A stretch of DNA of 64,000 bases from positions 65,965,921-66,029,920 of the forward strand of contig CM060966.1 in assembly GCA_030765045.1 (NCBI GenBank). The letters are read 5' to 3'. The DNA is from Tenodera sinensis (taxonomy: Eukaryota; Arthropoda; Insecta; Mantodea; Mantidae). The position numbers and the translations under genes are program-made. This document shows, in pieces, positions 1 to 9,529 of the stretch; position 1 is the stretch's first letter; each line of letters starts with the position of its first letter. Under the pieces are notes generated by a model that was not told the origin of the DNA, ran no database searches, and saw only the letters and a program-made list of their open reading frames with translations.

Positions 1-963
1 GAGATTGTCATATTCGTTGCGATGTATTTGGTTTCGCGTTCGCTGCCATTTGCGCCTGGCCCTGTTTCGGTCCTGCATTGCCTGTCTTACAGCCCGAGGG
101 AACTGCGTGGTTGCCCTATTCGTTGGCCTAGTTAAGGGAACATGTTTTTCGGTCGCATGGTGAATAGTTCTGGTGATTATTTCTACGGCTTGCTCTTGAG
201 TATCTTGTGAGCTAATGACAGGGTTGTTTTGTTCGAGTTGCGTTTCAACTAACGCTTCGAACTCGGGCCAGTTGGCGTGTTTGTAGTTGCGCCTAGGCTG
301 TTCTGGTTGGAACATTACAGGCGCCGCGACCTCCATTATTACCGGTAATAATGATGATGTGAGGTCGTTTAGTACCGTAGTTTCGGTGTCATATGGTATC
401 CCCTTTAGTAGGGCGATATCGAGGATGTCGGGCATATGATTGGCCGCTCGCGGGATAAAGGTCGGCTCTTCTGGGCCCGTTAGAAGGATGTTTTCCCTGT
501 TGATAAAATTTAGTAGTTGTGTGCCCTGGGGATTCGCTGCTCGACAGTTCCAAAGGTAAGTAGATGTAAGTCACCAGCCGCAATTACCTTGGTGTCCATT
601 CGCATTATTTTGTCAACATCCTCAATATCAATATTCAGTGGAGGGTTGTATACGGCTACAACCGTTACCGCGGCGCGGCGCAATTGCACATTTACCGCTG
701 TGGCCTCCAACCGGTTTAACTCTGGCACTTGTTTCTGGTGGTGCTTGATGGTATTCAGTATTATTACTGCCGTGCCTCCGCCTCTTCTATTTCGGTCATT
801 GCGGTATATACTGTAACCCGGAATGGAGAAGCGGTCCAATGGTCCTAAATGTGTTTCATTTAGAAGCGCAATTTGGATCGAGTTTCTTATCAGGAAGTCC
901 GTTAATTCCTGACGTTTTCGTCTGAGATTGTTGCAGTTCCAGTATAATACGTTTAATCTCCAT
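1..963 (-). pseudogene. Jockey-type LINE ORF2, endonuclease end (runs off left edge)
   Basis: This encodes the N-terminal apurinic-type endonuclease (EN) of a non-LTR retrotransposon, the enzyme that nicks target DNA to prime reverse transcription. On the minus strand the frame opens just below position 963 with LNVLYWNCNNLRR. It continues through LLNETHLG (catalytic E), YRNDRNRRGGGTAV and VVAVYNPPLN to AAGDL, where a frameshift near 570-585 moves it to a frame with WNCRAANPQG and LLTGPEEPTFIP. These blocks follow the usual Jockey/LINE EN order. The reverse transcriptase would lie left of position 1. The frameshift makes it a pseudogene. The frame is the same as that of the ORF1 C terminus and is separated from it only by the TAA at 963-965. 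The clade call is from motif style. Confidence 0.82.
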
Positions 964-1651
964 TACTGGTTGTGGGATGAAAGTACAAGGAGATATCTGG
1001 CAAGATAGTTAAAGAGGTAAAGTGGGTCTGCGTCTTGGTGTGTGATTAACTCCAGCAGCCATTTTGTGTGTTTAAGGAAGTTTTCGTAGCTTACTTCCCT
1101 GGAGATTCCTAGTGAAGCCAGGAGCTCCCTCAAGGCCATACCATTTACAAAAGCTTCGCGGGTGGTGAGCGCTACTGGAGAGAAAATTGAATCCTCCAGC
1201 GGTGTTGGGGGTGCTTGTGTGTGTTGGTTGTCTTGTGTTGTTGCGGTCCCTAGTGTTTGGGGTGCGCTCTGGTGTGTCCAGGGTCTGGCCGGAGGTGACT
1301 CGGTCATCCCTGGCAGTAGAAGGGCGGGTTTCGGGGGCTGGCCTGTTGCGGCCGCGACGGTCCTGGATGAACCACCCTTCGTTATTCGTGGGAACAGCCT
1401 GAGTGGTGTTTTGCTGTCTCTGAGGTAGGGGACGGGGGGCCCTATTTGGCTGTTCCCTTGGCCTTGAGTTAAGTGCCTGCTGGTAGACTGGGCAACCGCG
1501 CCATGTTGCCCCGTGGCCTGTGTGGTTACACAGAGCGCACAGTCGCTCCTGAGGGGGAACTCTACTACATTGATAAGAGGGGTGAGGGCCTTTGCATTTG
1601 GCGCATACATTAATTGGGGCCTGACACTCTAAGTGGGTATGGAATAGTTGC
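963..1651 (-). pseudogene. Jockey-type LINE ORF1 (gag-like) with zinc knuckles
   Basis: This is the nucleic-acid-binding ORF1 protein of the same LINE. Around 1605-1480 one minus-strand frame reads CAKCKGPHPSYQC and then CALCNHTGHGATWRGC, the paired CCHC knuckles typical of Jockey-group ORF1. The C-terminal part lies in another frame, including a stretch beginning near 1190 with VALTTREAFVNGMALREL and ending in SHNQ before the TAA at 963-965, so at least one frameshift lies between. The upstream part is cut at 1652 by insertion of another poly(A) element. A TAATG overlap occurs at 961-965, but the ATG there is out of frame with the EN motifs. Confidence 0.7.
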
Positions 1652-1663
1652 TAGGTGATGATT

Positions 1664-2371
1664 TTTTTTTTTTTTGGAAAGGGGAGACAGAAGTAGAGTT
1701 GGAGAGAGATAAAGATTTGGCTTATTTCGCCAGGTGAAGTTTATATCGAAGGAGAAGAGTGGTGGAGTTCCGCTGAAAGCACCTCCTTTATTATCGCATG
1801 TTGTAGAGCTGCCACGTAGTAGGCGGGAGCGGGTAGGCAAAATGATCCAGGTCATGGCCATGACCAAAGCCCTGGCCATGTACACATGGGAAGTGGCGGG
1901 GTGTGTGATGGTAGTGGAAGATGAAACGAGTGCCTTAAAAGGGAAATGCGGGTGTAGGGATTAAGGGTGATTATGCGTACTTTCGTGCTTTCGACGATCG
2001 GCGTTGTCTGCGATGGTTGCTATTAGCGGCGCAGGCGGCGGTGTTGGTTGTCAGTGACAGCAGGTCGTTAGTGGTGATTCCGGCGTTGGTTCAGAGTTTG
2101 GAGTGATATATGTCAGTTGGTAATCCTAGAAGGTTGTGGAGATCATTGAAGTACTGCTCGTCAAAAACATCTCCGTGCTCGGAGTGTCCTCTGCAGAGTA
2201 GGCGGCGAGTTGCATCTGGAGTCAGACTGCCTTGTGGTGTAAGGTTTGGTATTACTGGTTGAAGAGTGTCGGTGCGGTGATTATGGGTTGCAGCGCTTGT
2301 GGCTGGCAGGTGAGTTTGTTCGTCGCGGTGCTGCCCTCTGGTAAGTGGAGGTGGCGGTGGTGAAGTCTGCG
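1664..2371 (-). mobile_element. 5'-truncated gag-type LINE copy with poly(A)
   Basis: A minus-strand retroelement fragment. Its 3' poly(A) is the T-run at 1662-1675, and it is bounded by identical 12-bp copies of taggtgatgatt at 1652-1663 and 2372-2383, read here as the target-site duplication. It holds the C terminus of an ORF1 ending FNDLHNLLGLPTDIYHSKL (stop near 2091) and then about 430 bp of 3' UTR. Its last 60 bp, which include aataagccaa and acttctgtctcccctttcc, closely match the 3' end of the plus-strand element ending at 4466. There is no room for an ORF2 between the ORF1 end and the poly(A). It sits inside the Jockey-type element. Confidence 0.72.
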
Positions 2372-2472
2372 TAGGTGATGATTGGGCCTTCTGTCTTGAG
2401 ATATGTGTATCCTTGGCTGAAGTGTTTTCCCGTGGGTACGAACTTTGTCCGGGGTCGCCGGTTGGGGTGTTT

Positions 2473-4440
2473 TCCCACGGGTGGCCAGAGCCATGGGAAG
2501 AAGAAAGCACCGCCGGAAATCGCCGTCTTCGCCGGGCAATGGAGCCTCATCGTCCCGGGAACCTGAAAGCATCGCCACACCAGAAAATTTTGAGGCAGTC
2601 AGCGCAGTCGCCGTAGTTCCGTCCGGAGCCACACCTAGCGCCACTACACCGCAGCTAGAGAACCAATCGCCAAGACAGAGAGTCAGCTCCCCGTGAATGG
2701 TAGTGGGAGTGCCAATCCCGGGATTGCCGGCTTCGTCACTACAGTCTACCGTCCATCTCCCGGACAACTCACCATCGCCGCCTGCACACTCTGGTCCCTT
2801 CCAGGGGACCAGTGTTATCCGAGGAGTGCCTCGAGATATCCCTGAGAGACATGCCCTACACGCAGCAAGACAGAAGTGGCCCTCTGCAGTGAGAGCCACT
2901 CGCATCATCACCTCTCAGGGACCTTCACCACTTCTTCGAATCGTCCTCGCAGACACCACCGACAGCGAAGCCGCCTTGAGGACGGGTCTAACCCTACTCG
3001 GGCGACGCCTGCTCGTCGAGCCAGCCAGAACCACCAAACGAGTGCCCTGCCGCCGATGCTGTCTCTTTGGTCATGATGTCACCACATGCAACGCTGCTCC
3101 TAGGTGCCACTATTGTGGGGCCCAGTGCCTCACACAGGACTGCACCAGCCACGACCTACGCAGAAGACGTCGGTACTGCGCCACCTGTAATGGCTTCGGC
3201 CATTTCACAGGCCAGGCGCAGTGCCCATGTTACCCAAGAGCTTCGACATCGCAACCAGCACCAGCCACCGCAGATTCACAGCCTCTTCGCCAACCAGCAC
3301 CAGCCACCGCAGTCTCACAGCCTCCTCGCCGTCTAGCACCAACCAACGCAGTATCTTCACCAGCACAACAGTACACTGCAACCTTCGCCACCACTGCAAG
3401 TGCATCACTGCCCAGGAACGAAACAGAGGACATCCGCCATGACGTCCATCATCTTCACCAAAGACTTGACAAAATCGACGAGACCTTACTTCAAATCACC
3501 GCCGCCGTGTCCACCATAGCCACCTCTACTGCTACTGTCCAAACTCAACTGCAAGACGCCATAGATGCAGGACGCGAGCAACACAACTCCACAACTGGCC
3601 GTTTGACGTCACTTCGCACAGACATCCGTAGAAGCAACAAGAAAACCAACTCTCTTCGCAGGACACACCGCAAAGAAATCACTTTAATTCACCGACGACT
3701 TCTCCAACACTCTGTCGACTTCAACGCAGCAATAAAAATCCTGGAAGGACTCTGCACCACGACCTGGAAACTGGACGACAACACCACAACCTCCATGGAC
3801 TCAATACAACGCACACTTCAACAAATGGCAAACAAAACTGCAACCACGACACACGAAGCCTACACGCAGACCTCCATACTTACATCAGAACCCAATAGTC
3901 AGCCCTGGGCCTCTTTGCCTCAACTAGCAACGCCAACTCCACAGACAACTGAACGCAGGATACCGACACAGGAAGAATTTGACCGCTTCAATAGATATGG
4001 TTTTGTCAGCCACGGAACACGTCCCTGCGACTTCAGGTGCAGAAGAAAGCTCTGCAGTGCATCCGGTCTCGACGCCACTGATTTCCTACCCACTTGAAAG
4101 TCAAGTGCCACCGCAGCCATCGCAGTTCCTCGGAACCCTCTACACAGCCTCCGCCGAAAATAAGTATACTCCTTACTCCTAACCATATCCCACGTCTACA
4201 TCCCGCGTGTGACAGTCAGGACTTGTTCATGACTGTCACCCTGCAATCCTTACGCGATGCCGGTAATCTTACCTGCTGTACACCAACGCACTGCGAGGGT
4301 GCTTCGGCGGTACCTCACCACCTACGTCACACTTCTCCCCTTATCCCCCCCGAGAAAACTCCATCCCATAACCCTTTTCCCTTCCCGGCGTAATAAGCCA
4401 ACTCTTTCTCCGGTCCAACTCTCTTTCTGTCCCCCCTTTC

Positions 4441-4471
<31 letters not shown>

Positions 4472-4476
4472 CGGGT
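2473..4476 (+). mobile_element. Complete gag-only non-LTR element with 10-bp TSD
   Basis: The element body is 2483-4466 and ends in 26 A at 4441-4466. It is flanked by the perfect 10-bp direct repeat tcccacgggt at 2473-2482 and 4467-4476, so both ends of the insertion are defined. It carries one ORF1-like gene (2493-4097) and a 343-bp 3' UTR, with no reverse transcriptase or endonuclease. The presence of a TSD and poly(A) shows it was mobilised by an enzyme supplied in trans. The architecture recalls half-LINE (HAL1-type) elements. The 3' end is shared with the copy at 1664-2371. Confidence 0.8.
2493..4097 (+). CDS. ORF1/gag-like RNA-binding protein with in-frame TGA
   Basis: The ATG at 2493 starts 10 bp after the left target duplication. 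The frame runs 67 codons (MGRRKHRRKSPSS...) to a TGA at 2694-2696. It then continues in the same frame from the next ATG (2697) for 466 codons to 4097, so the stop is either a nonsense mutation or separates two abutting ORFs. The long part contains an RRM-like or PRE_C2HC-like stretch (GPSPLLRIVLADTTDSEAAL). Three zinc knuckles follow: CRRCCLFGHDVTTC, CHYCGAQCLTQDC and CATCNGFGHFTGQAQC. Then come a Pro/Gln/Ala-rich linker with a short internal repeat (QPAPATA) and a Thr/Gln-rich, probably coiled-coil C-terminal half. The family role is binding of element RNA. Confidence 0.75.
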
Positions 4477-4790
4477 ACGTATTTTGTTGGGGTCCATGGT
4501 GTTGCTGTTTTTGTAGGTGTTTCTGATGGCTGTTGTCCACGCGGAGCTTAGTTTGAGTCCACCATCTCTGTTGTAATTGTTGGGGTGTAATTTGATGTGG
4601 ATGGCCTCCTTGATGAGTCTGTCTCAGTAATTTTCTGTGTGTTCTAGAACTTTCATGTTTTTGAAGTTTATTTTGTGGACCTGCTCTATGCAATGTTGGG
4701 CTACTGCTGATTTTTCTGGCTGGAGAAGTCTGATATTCTGTTGATGTTTTTTGCATCTTTCCTCTATCGTGCGTCCTCTATTGTGGGTCA
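4477..4790 (-). pseudogene. Penelope-like element GIY-YIG endonuclease fragment
   Basis: The minus-strand frame reads GRTIEERCKKHQQNIRLLQ, EKSAVAQHCIEQ, NFKNMKVLEHTENY, a TGA, then DRLIKEAIHIKLHPNNYN and GGLKLSSAW. This is the conserved C-terminal GIY-YIG nuclease region of Penelope-like retroelements. The TGA sits where the family usually has tryptophan, so it looks like a simple TGG-to-TGA mutation. The reverse transcriptase and the GIY start are missing, and the piece is cut at about 4790. Its 3' side was interrupted by the gag-only element at 2483-4466. Confidence 0.75.
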
Positions 4791-5067
4791 AACAAGACGC
4801 TGATCTCAGCTGAATCAAATGTTTACTGGCACCTGACAATGCGTTTGTAATGCAGGTAGACGGGAAAGATGAGTCAGAAACTTGCAACCATAGAGCCATG
4901 GCCCAGCACGATGGGGAAGGTTTTATTAATACCAAATCTGTGACTTGCTGCTACCAATGACTCAGGTTTGCAACAAGCCATGGCTAATGAGTCACGTCTT
5001 GCTTTTATCAATACCACCCAAAACTTCATGTTCATTGTGTACATCTTCGAAACTTAAGGAAACATAA
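4791..5067. other. Unrecognised intergenic or intronic stretch
   Basis: Mixed-composition sequence between a Penelope fragment and an RTE 3' end. I see no convincing ORF, tRNA-like fold or repeat relationship to other parts of this window. Confidence 0.5.
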
Positions 5068-5510
5068 TAATTAATCATCGTCATCATCAACACTTATTGG
5101 ATTAGGAGACTTCTCCTGTTCCAGCCTCAAGTCTCTCTCCACCTTCTCATGGGTCTTCATACATCTCTCCTTTCATATGGTTGGTAATTGTATGCCATTT
5201 TGGGATTACGGGTATTGTCCATCCTTTGTAAATGATTTCTCCAGCTTTTCCCATATTGGTTTATTTTATCACTTATTGGTCAGATACCTCGTTCTTCTCT
5301 TATTTCTTCATTTATTGCTTTATCCATTATTGTACATCCTTTTATGGCTCTAAGGTATCTCATTTCTGCTGCATTTATTTTATCCCATTCTTTTTTCTTT
5401 ATCGTCCATGTTTCACAACCATATGTTAAAGCTGGAATCACCACTGTTTTGTAAAATTTTAAGCTTGTTTCTTTTCTAGTTTTCCTTTTTAATGTTCTTG
5501 CAGCTGTTTT
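5068..5510 (-). pseudogene. RTE-type LINE, 3' end of reverse transcriptase ORF
   Basis: On the minus strand, with several frame changes, the sequence reads FYKTVVIPALTYGCETW-like and AAEMRYLR-like blocks. These are followed by a weakly conserved tail and a short GAT-type 3' tail (gttgatgatgacgatgatt, near 5067-5087). This matches the C-terminal region of RTE-type LINEs, which end in short tandem repeats rather than poly(A). It is heavily decayed. A related but different copy lies at 8555-8908 plus 15399-15725. Confidence 0.6.
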
Positions 5511-6352
5511 GGAATTTACTTACTTTATTATAATAATTAATAAAAAGCTATAATATACAAAGTACTTACGAGAAAAGTGATAAATTCAGAGATTTTATGA
5601 GTATTAGTAAAAGCATTGTAATTTTTATTTTATTGAAAGTTTAAATAGATGGCAGTATGCTGCAAAGACATTTGGCTACTCTCAGTAAAATCAATCTGGC
5701 ATTGTGTATTATGACAAATAATTTATACCATACTGCACAAGAAACATCTTTTCTTAAAATAAAGGGTTGATAAATAGGTGCTATCTTGGAAGAGTTTAAG
5801 ATCCCTGTTTTTCTTTTTTTATTTACATGTTCAACTCTCTACTATATTACTGCTTTATATCTTGAGCTCTCAGATGCAATATAACTTTTCATGTTTTTAA
5901 TGCAGTTGCACTTCAAATTGTATCACAAAAGATAGTGAGTTGTGGTTTCCACAGTTGTATTTTCCAGGTTAGCCAACCTTCAAAGTTGTAGGCTTTTGCC
6001 ATTTACAGAGTTTGCTGTGTCAATGCTGGATCTGCTTCAGGCATTCAGTATTTAAAATTACTGTTTGAGTTGGTTAAACTCAAAAGTAAAGTGGTTTGAT
6101 AACGAAAGAGAACACCAACAAATTTAACACGATGCAGTGAAAGGCACAAATGGTAACACCGGAGTATGAAGAACGATGTTCATTTGGTACTCTGGCAAAG
6201 CACATACAGACTGTTTGTAGCACTGGATTTCAGAGCTGACATTAAAGTGTGCGAGTAGTACTCCCTAAGAGGTTTAAGCTTAATTTAACATAATTTAAAC
6301 CTAATTTAACTTAATTTAGTTAATCTTAATTTTGTTGTCTGTTCTGCTGCAG
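5511..6352. other. AT-rich intron sequence upstream of the first TAF1B exon
   Basis: No coding potential or repeat family recognised. It ends in a good 3' splice site: a pyrimidine-rich tract followed by ctgctgcag at 6344-6352. Confidence 0.5.
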
Positions 6353-6492
6353 AAAACACTTTTCCAGTCGGAATATAACAAGCAACTAGCAGTCTCTGCA
6401 TCTGATACCACATCCCTTTTTGAACAGAGTTTAAAAAACATGGACACTTCAGGCACTTCTGATCCTGAAACGGCCACATCATCAATACACAG
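6353..6492 (+). CDS. TAF1B: TAF1B-like gene, internal exon A (linker region)
   Basis: A 140-bp exon with acceptor ctgctgcag and donor acag|gtaaaa. It is open in the frame starting KTLFQSEYNKQLAVSASDTT and ending in Ser/Thr-rich, acidic sequence (TSGTSDPETATSSIH). Its last two bases (ag) join the first base of the exon at 33899 to make one codon. In TAF1B this position corresponds to the variable linker between the N-terminal zinc ribbon and cyclin-like region and the central conserved block, which explains the low-complexity composition. Taken alone it would be weak. It is supported by exact phase continuity with the next two exons. Upstream exons are not in this window. Confidence 0.62.
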
Positions 6493-6544
6493 GTAAAACA
6501 GGACTTTCTATCTTCTTTTGGAAGTTCAAAAACAGTGTTGCAGT

Positions 6545-6985
6545 AATCAATTTAAACCAAAAAGGCGAGTCGATTAATAACACTACACAACATATAATTT
6601 ACCGGAACATGCTTCGGAGGCTGACTTTCCTCCATTATCAACCGGATATCAACTTGTTCTCCCTGGCGTGGATGGTGATGTTTCCTCTGAGGTCTACTCT
6701 GGTGGTTCAAGGAACTTGTTGAAAATATCCTTATGGGGGATGTCGAAATTGAATTCTCTGTTTCTATTTTTCAAAATGAAGATTTGTTCCCACGTGGACA
6801 GCTTTTGTTTTCCCATTATGTGTTTGAGGAGTTTCGGTTCTGGCTTTAAGTTGTGATTTTTTGTTGAAAAGTGAGTGGTAACTGCTGATTTTTCCATCTG
6901 TTTGTTTTTTACATTTCTAAGTGTTCCTTGGATCTTATTTCCAAATTTCTTTTGGTTTTTTCTATATACACTTCATTACAGTCAT
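6545..6985 (-). mobile_element. Penelope-like element, GIY-YIG end and 3' region
   Basis: The minus-strand reading begins CNEVYIEKTKRNLEIRSKEH (GIY-YIG start, with YIGKT-like changed to YIEKT). It continues EKSAVTTHFSTKNHNLKPEP and STWEQIFILKNRN to a stop near 6694, a typical Penelope-like nuclease end. Downstream is a 3' region with a 44-nt hammerhead-like motif (6602-6645) and then about 50 bp shared with the Penelope 3' end at 31634-31758. It lies only about 50 bp downstream of TAF1B exon A. Its right end is fused directly to a mariner relic. Confidence 0.74.
6602..6645 (-). ncRNA. Hammerhead-ribozyme-like motif, Penelope copy 1
   Basis: A 44-nt minus-strand segment bounded by CCGG at both ends, which can pair as stem I. 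It has a core-like UUGAUAA, a five-pair stem II (GGAGG with CCUCC) over an 8-nt loop, then GAAG and a near-palindromic GCAUGU as a possible short stem III. Penelope-like elements are known to carry minimal hammerhead ribozymes in their terminal regions. The core departs from CUGANGA at C3 and G8 and has one extra U before stem II, so activity is doubtful. Confidence 0.45.
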
Positions 6986-7835
6986 GATGAAGTCACCACC
7001 CAGTCCGAGAAAGCTCTGGTTGTTTCTTTGCAATGTGCTTCCTCAATGTAGCCAATACTGATGTGCAGTATGCTGCTGTAACAGTAGTGTGAGGGGGGGA
7101 AGTGCATGCTGGTAAATCATTCCATTACAGTCAAAAAATGTGATCACCATCACTTTCCCTACAGATGGAACAACTTCTGCCTTTTTTGGTGTTGGAGAAC
7201 CTGGCGATTTCCTCACTGTGCTGGCTTGTTTTCCATCAGGACCATAATGATGCAGCCATGACTTGTCACTGGTGATAATCAATTTAAAAAATGCATCCCC
7301 TCCATCAGCAAAGAGACGCAGCACCTCATGACTTGTCTCCATTTGCACAGCCTTTTGCTCGGGAGTCAACAGACGTGGCACCCAACAAGCACAAACTCAG
7401 GTCATATGGAGATGGTCGTGCATAATTGTAAACACACTGCCATATGAAATTCTCAACACTTCACTGAGGTTACGTAATGTTATACGCCGATCCTCTCGGA
7501 CAATTGCAGCAGATGTGTCGATGTTGACTTCAGTCAGAGCAGAAGCCGAAACACCAGGCCCACCTTGCTTAACACTGACAAGTCGGCCTTCTTTGATGTC
7601 CTTGAACCACCTAAACACTGTTGCATGAGGTAGTGCATCTTCACTGTACACTTGCTTCAGCTTTTCATAAGTTTTGGTGGCTGTATGGTTTAAACGAAAA
7701 CAGAGTTTGATTGCGCTGTACTGCTCCTTTTGCGTCACCTCCACTGTTTGGTATGCGAAATGCACATAGGGTCTACAAAATAGAGCATTACTACAACCTA
7801 CCAATATGAGAGTGCTGCCTGCCTACCGACATTAT
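6986..7835 (-). pseudogene. mariner-family transposase relic
   Basis: Minus-strand DNA-transposon remnant. The N-terminal helix-turn-helix region (7804-7397) reads EVTQKEQYSAIKLCFRLNH, then KLKQVYSEDALPHATVFRWF. The catalytic region (7381 to about 6990) reads PEQKAVQMETSHEVLRLF, IITSDKSWLHHYGPDGK, SPGSPTPKKAE and FFDCNGMIYQHALPP. The first catalytic Asp survives as SDKSW where GDE/ESW is usual, and the second as FFDCNG. The ending LRKHIAKKQPEL then GWGLHHD is reached after frameshifts, and the protein stops there because the sequence runs straight into Penelope. Terminal repeats were not identified. Confidence 0.8.
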
Positions 7836-8554
7836 ACATAAAAACCCGCTCTTTTCAAATATTTATGTTACAATACAAAACTATCACGGGAGCTACAGGA
7901 AAAAATCAGTCTCATTCTTTGTTGATCAGCCCTCGTATGAAGAACAAAAATCTTAATCCTTTTTCACATAAATTTACTGTTTTTAGTATGGTTAATGATG
8001 TATATCAGAACCCTGTATTGAATACTGTTTTTAATAGTTTAATTTATAGGTTAATAAATATACCTCTTAATAATGGAAGAATTTAACACAAAATATAAAC
8101 ATATTAACACTGCATAAAAATTTGATGATTGATGATAGTAATAATAATGCTCATCAAACAGCACAGAGAAAAAATAATTGAAGTTGAAAGCAATTTGCAT
8201 GTTACAAACTTAAATTATGTGAATTAAAGTTACATGAAATGTCTTAGGTAACTGAATTTGGCTTAGTTTGGAATTGAAATTATTTGAAGATCTTAATTTC
8301 AGTATGAAGAAAAGAAAGTTAAAAAATGAATTAAATTATGATCAAAACAACATAAATTGAAGCCAATTTAACAGAATAGCGCAAGAGATAACATAATTAA
8401 TCTTTCAAATTTTAATTTTAGTTAGGAGGAATTCAATATTGTAAATAAAGGTTTAAAAACCTCTGAAAAAACCTTTAAAAATACTGATGATTACATTGCA
8501 GATATTCAAATAACTAACCAGGATTTAAATAGATCTGATAAAACACTGATTAAA
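7836..8554. other. AT-rich stretch, nothing recognised
   Basis: Strongly AT-rich sequence between the mariner relic and the start of recognisable RTE coding sequence. The right part may belong to the RTE element, but no motif supports a boundary. Confidence 0.4.
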
Positions 8555-9079
8555 ATGAAATGCAGTAATATCTTACAAATTCCAGGGAAAAAAATAATCG
8601 CTTTCTGTGGAAAATACCCTGTTCCTAGCAAAATATCTGTACCTAGATTGAAAAATATTAAAAAGAGCAAACTATTTCACATATCTTGGATATCCTTTAT
8701 TGATGAAATAGACACTCCCAGAAAATTAGTACAACAAAACAATGGGAATAATTAATAACATTATGAAACCTTCCCTAGTACAAAGACATACTAGAATCCA
8801 CCTGTGTAAGATGTTGGCAAGACTTGTACTTTGTTATGGAAGTGAAGCATGGACACTGAGAAAGAAAGATAAAAGCAGAATAACAGCTAATGAAAGGAAA
8901 TTCATGAGTAGGCTGTGGATTTATATGCACTAAAATTCATGAAAATATGCATGAAAATATGCTCAAAAAATGAAGAACATATGCATTAAAACTTGAAAAT
9001 ATGCACAGCTTAAAGTATTTTATGTACTCCAAAACAAATAACTTAATAAGTACCGTCCATATATTAAAGGTCATACATG

Positions 9080-9300
9080 TTAATTATTATTTATTTATGC
9101 CAACAAACTTACTGTTGGTGTTTTTAAACACACAAGCTGTGTGTGGGCAAAGTTTAAGAGGTAGAACTGAAACTTAAAAATTCAATGCCACAACTGGGAT
9201 TTGAACCACAGACCTTCCGCTTGCCGGGCGGACGCTTTAACCACTGAGCTATTGTGACAAACTGCCAGAATGGCATTAAATTCTCAAGCCAGTTGGTCAT
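9080..9300 (-). repeat. tRNA-bearing inverted-repeat element, copy 1
   Basis: The left part (9080-9192) is nearly identical to 52400-52507. The tRNA-like cassette (about 9190-9266) lies on the minus strand here: TAGCTCAGTGGTTAAAGCG as A box, TCCGC-CCGGCAA-GCGGA as anticodon arm, and GGTTCAAATCC as B box. In the other copy the same cassette is on the plus strand relative to the shared flank. The acceptor stem pairs over 7 positions, but U33 is C, so this is a tRNA-derived repeat and not a functional tRNA gene. Confidence 0.7.
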
Positions 9301-9529
9301 ACATGTACTTACGTTCACATTAAATTTCACTCTTATTAGTATTCCAAGAAATTACAAAGTATTTCTCCAAATTTTCAGATGTAAATTTTTTTTTATTATC
9401 AGTTAAAATGTTCTTATACACAGAAAATACCCTTTCAAATTCACAAGAATTTAGTGGACAATACTTAAATGCTGCTATTTCTTTAAGTGTGTAATTTTCA
9501 ACAGTTTGGGATTCACCTTGTAGAATTCC

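Noticed and set aside
961..963. ATG at 961-963 as the start of the Jockey ORF2
   Set aside because: It is out of frame with every endonuclease motif that follows; kept only as a possible ancestral TAATG.
2252..2911. 219-codon minus-strand frame overlapping the start of the gag-only ORF1
   Set aside because: Its coding resemblance is limited to the short part from the neighbouring minus-strand element; the rest is a shadow of the plus-strand ORF1.
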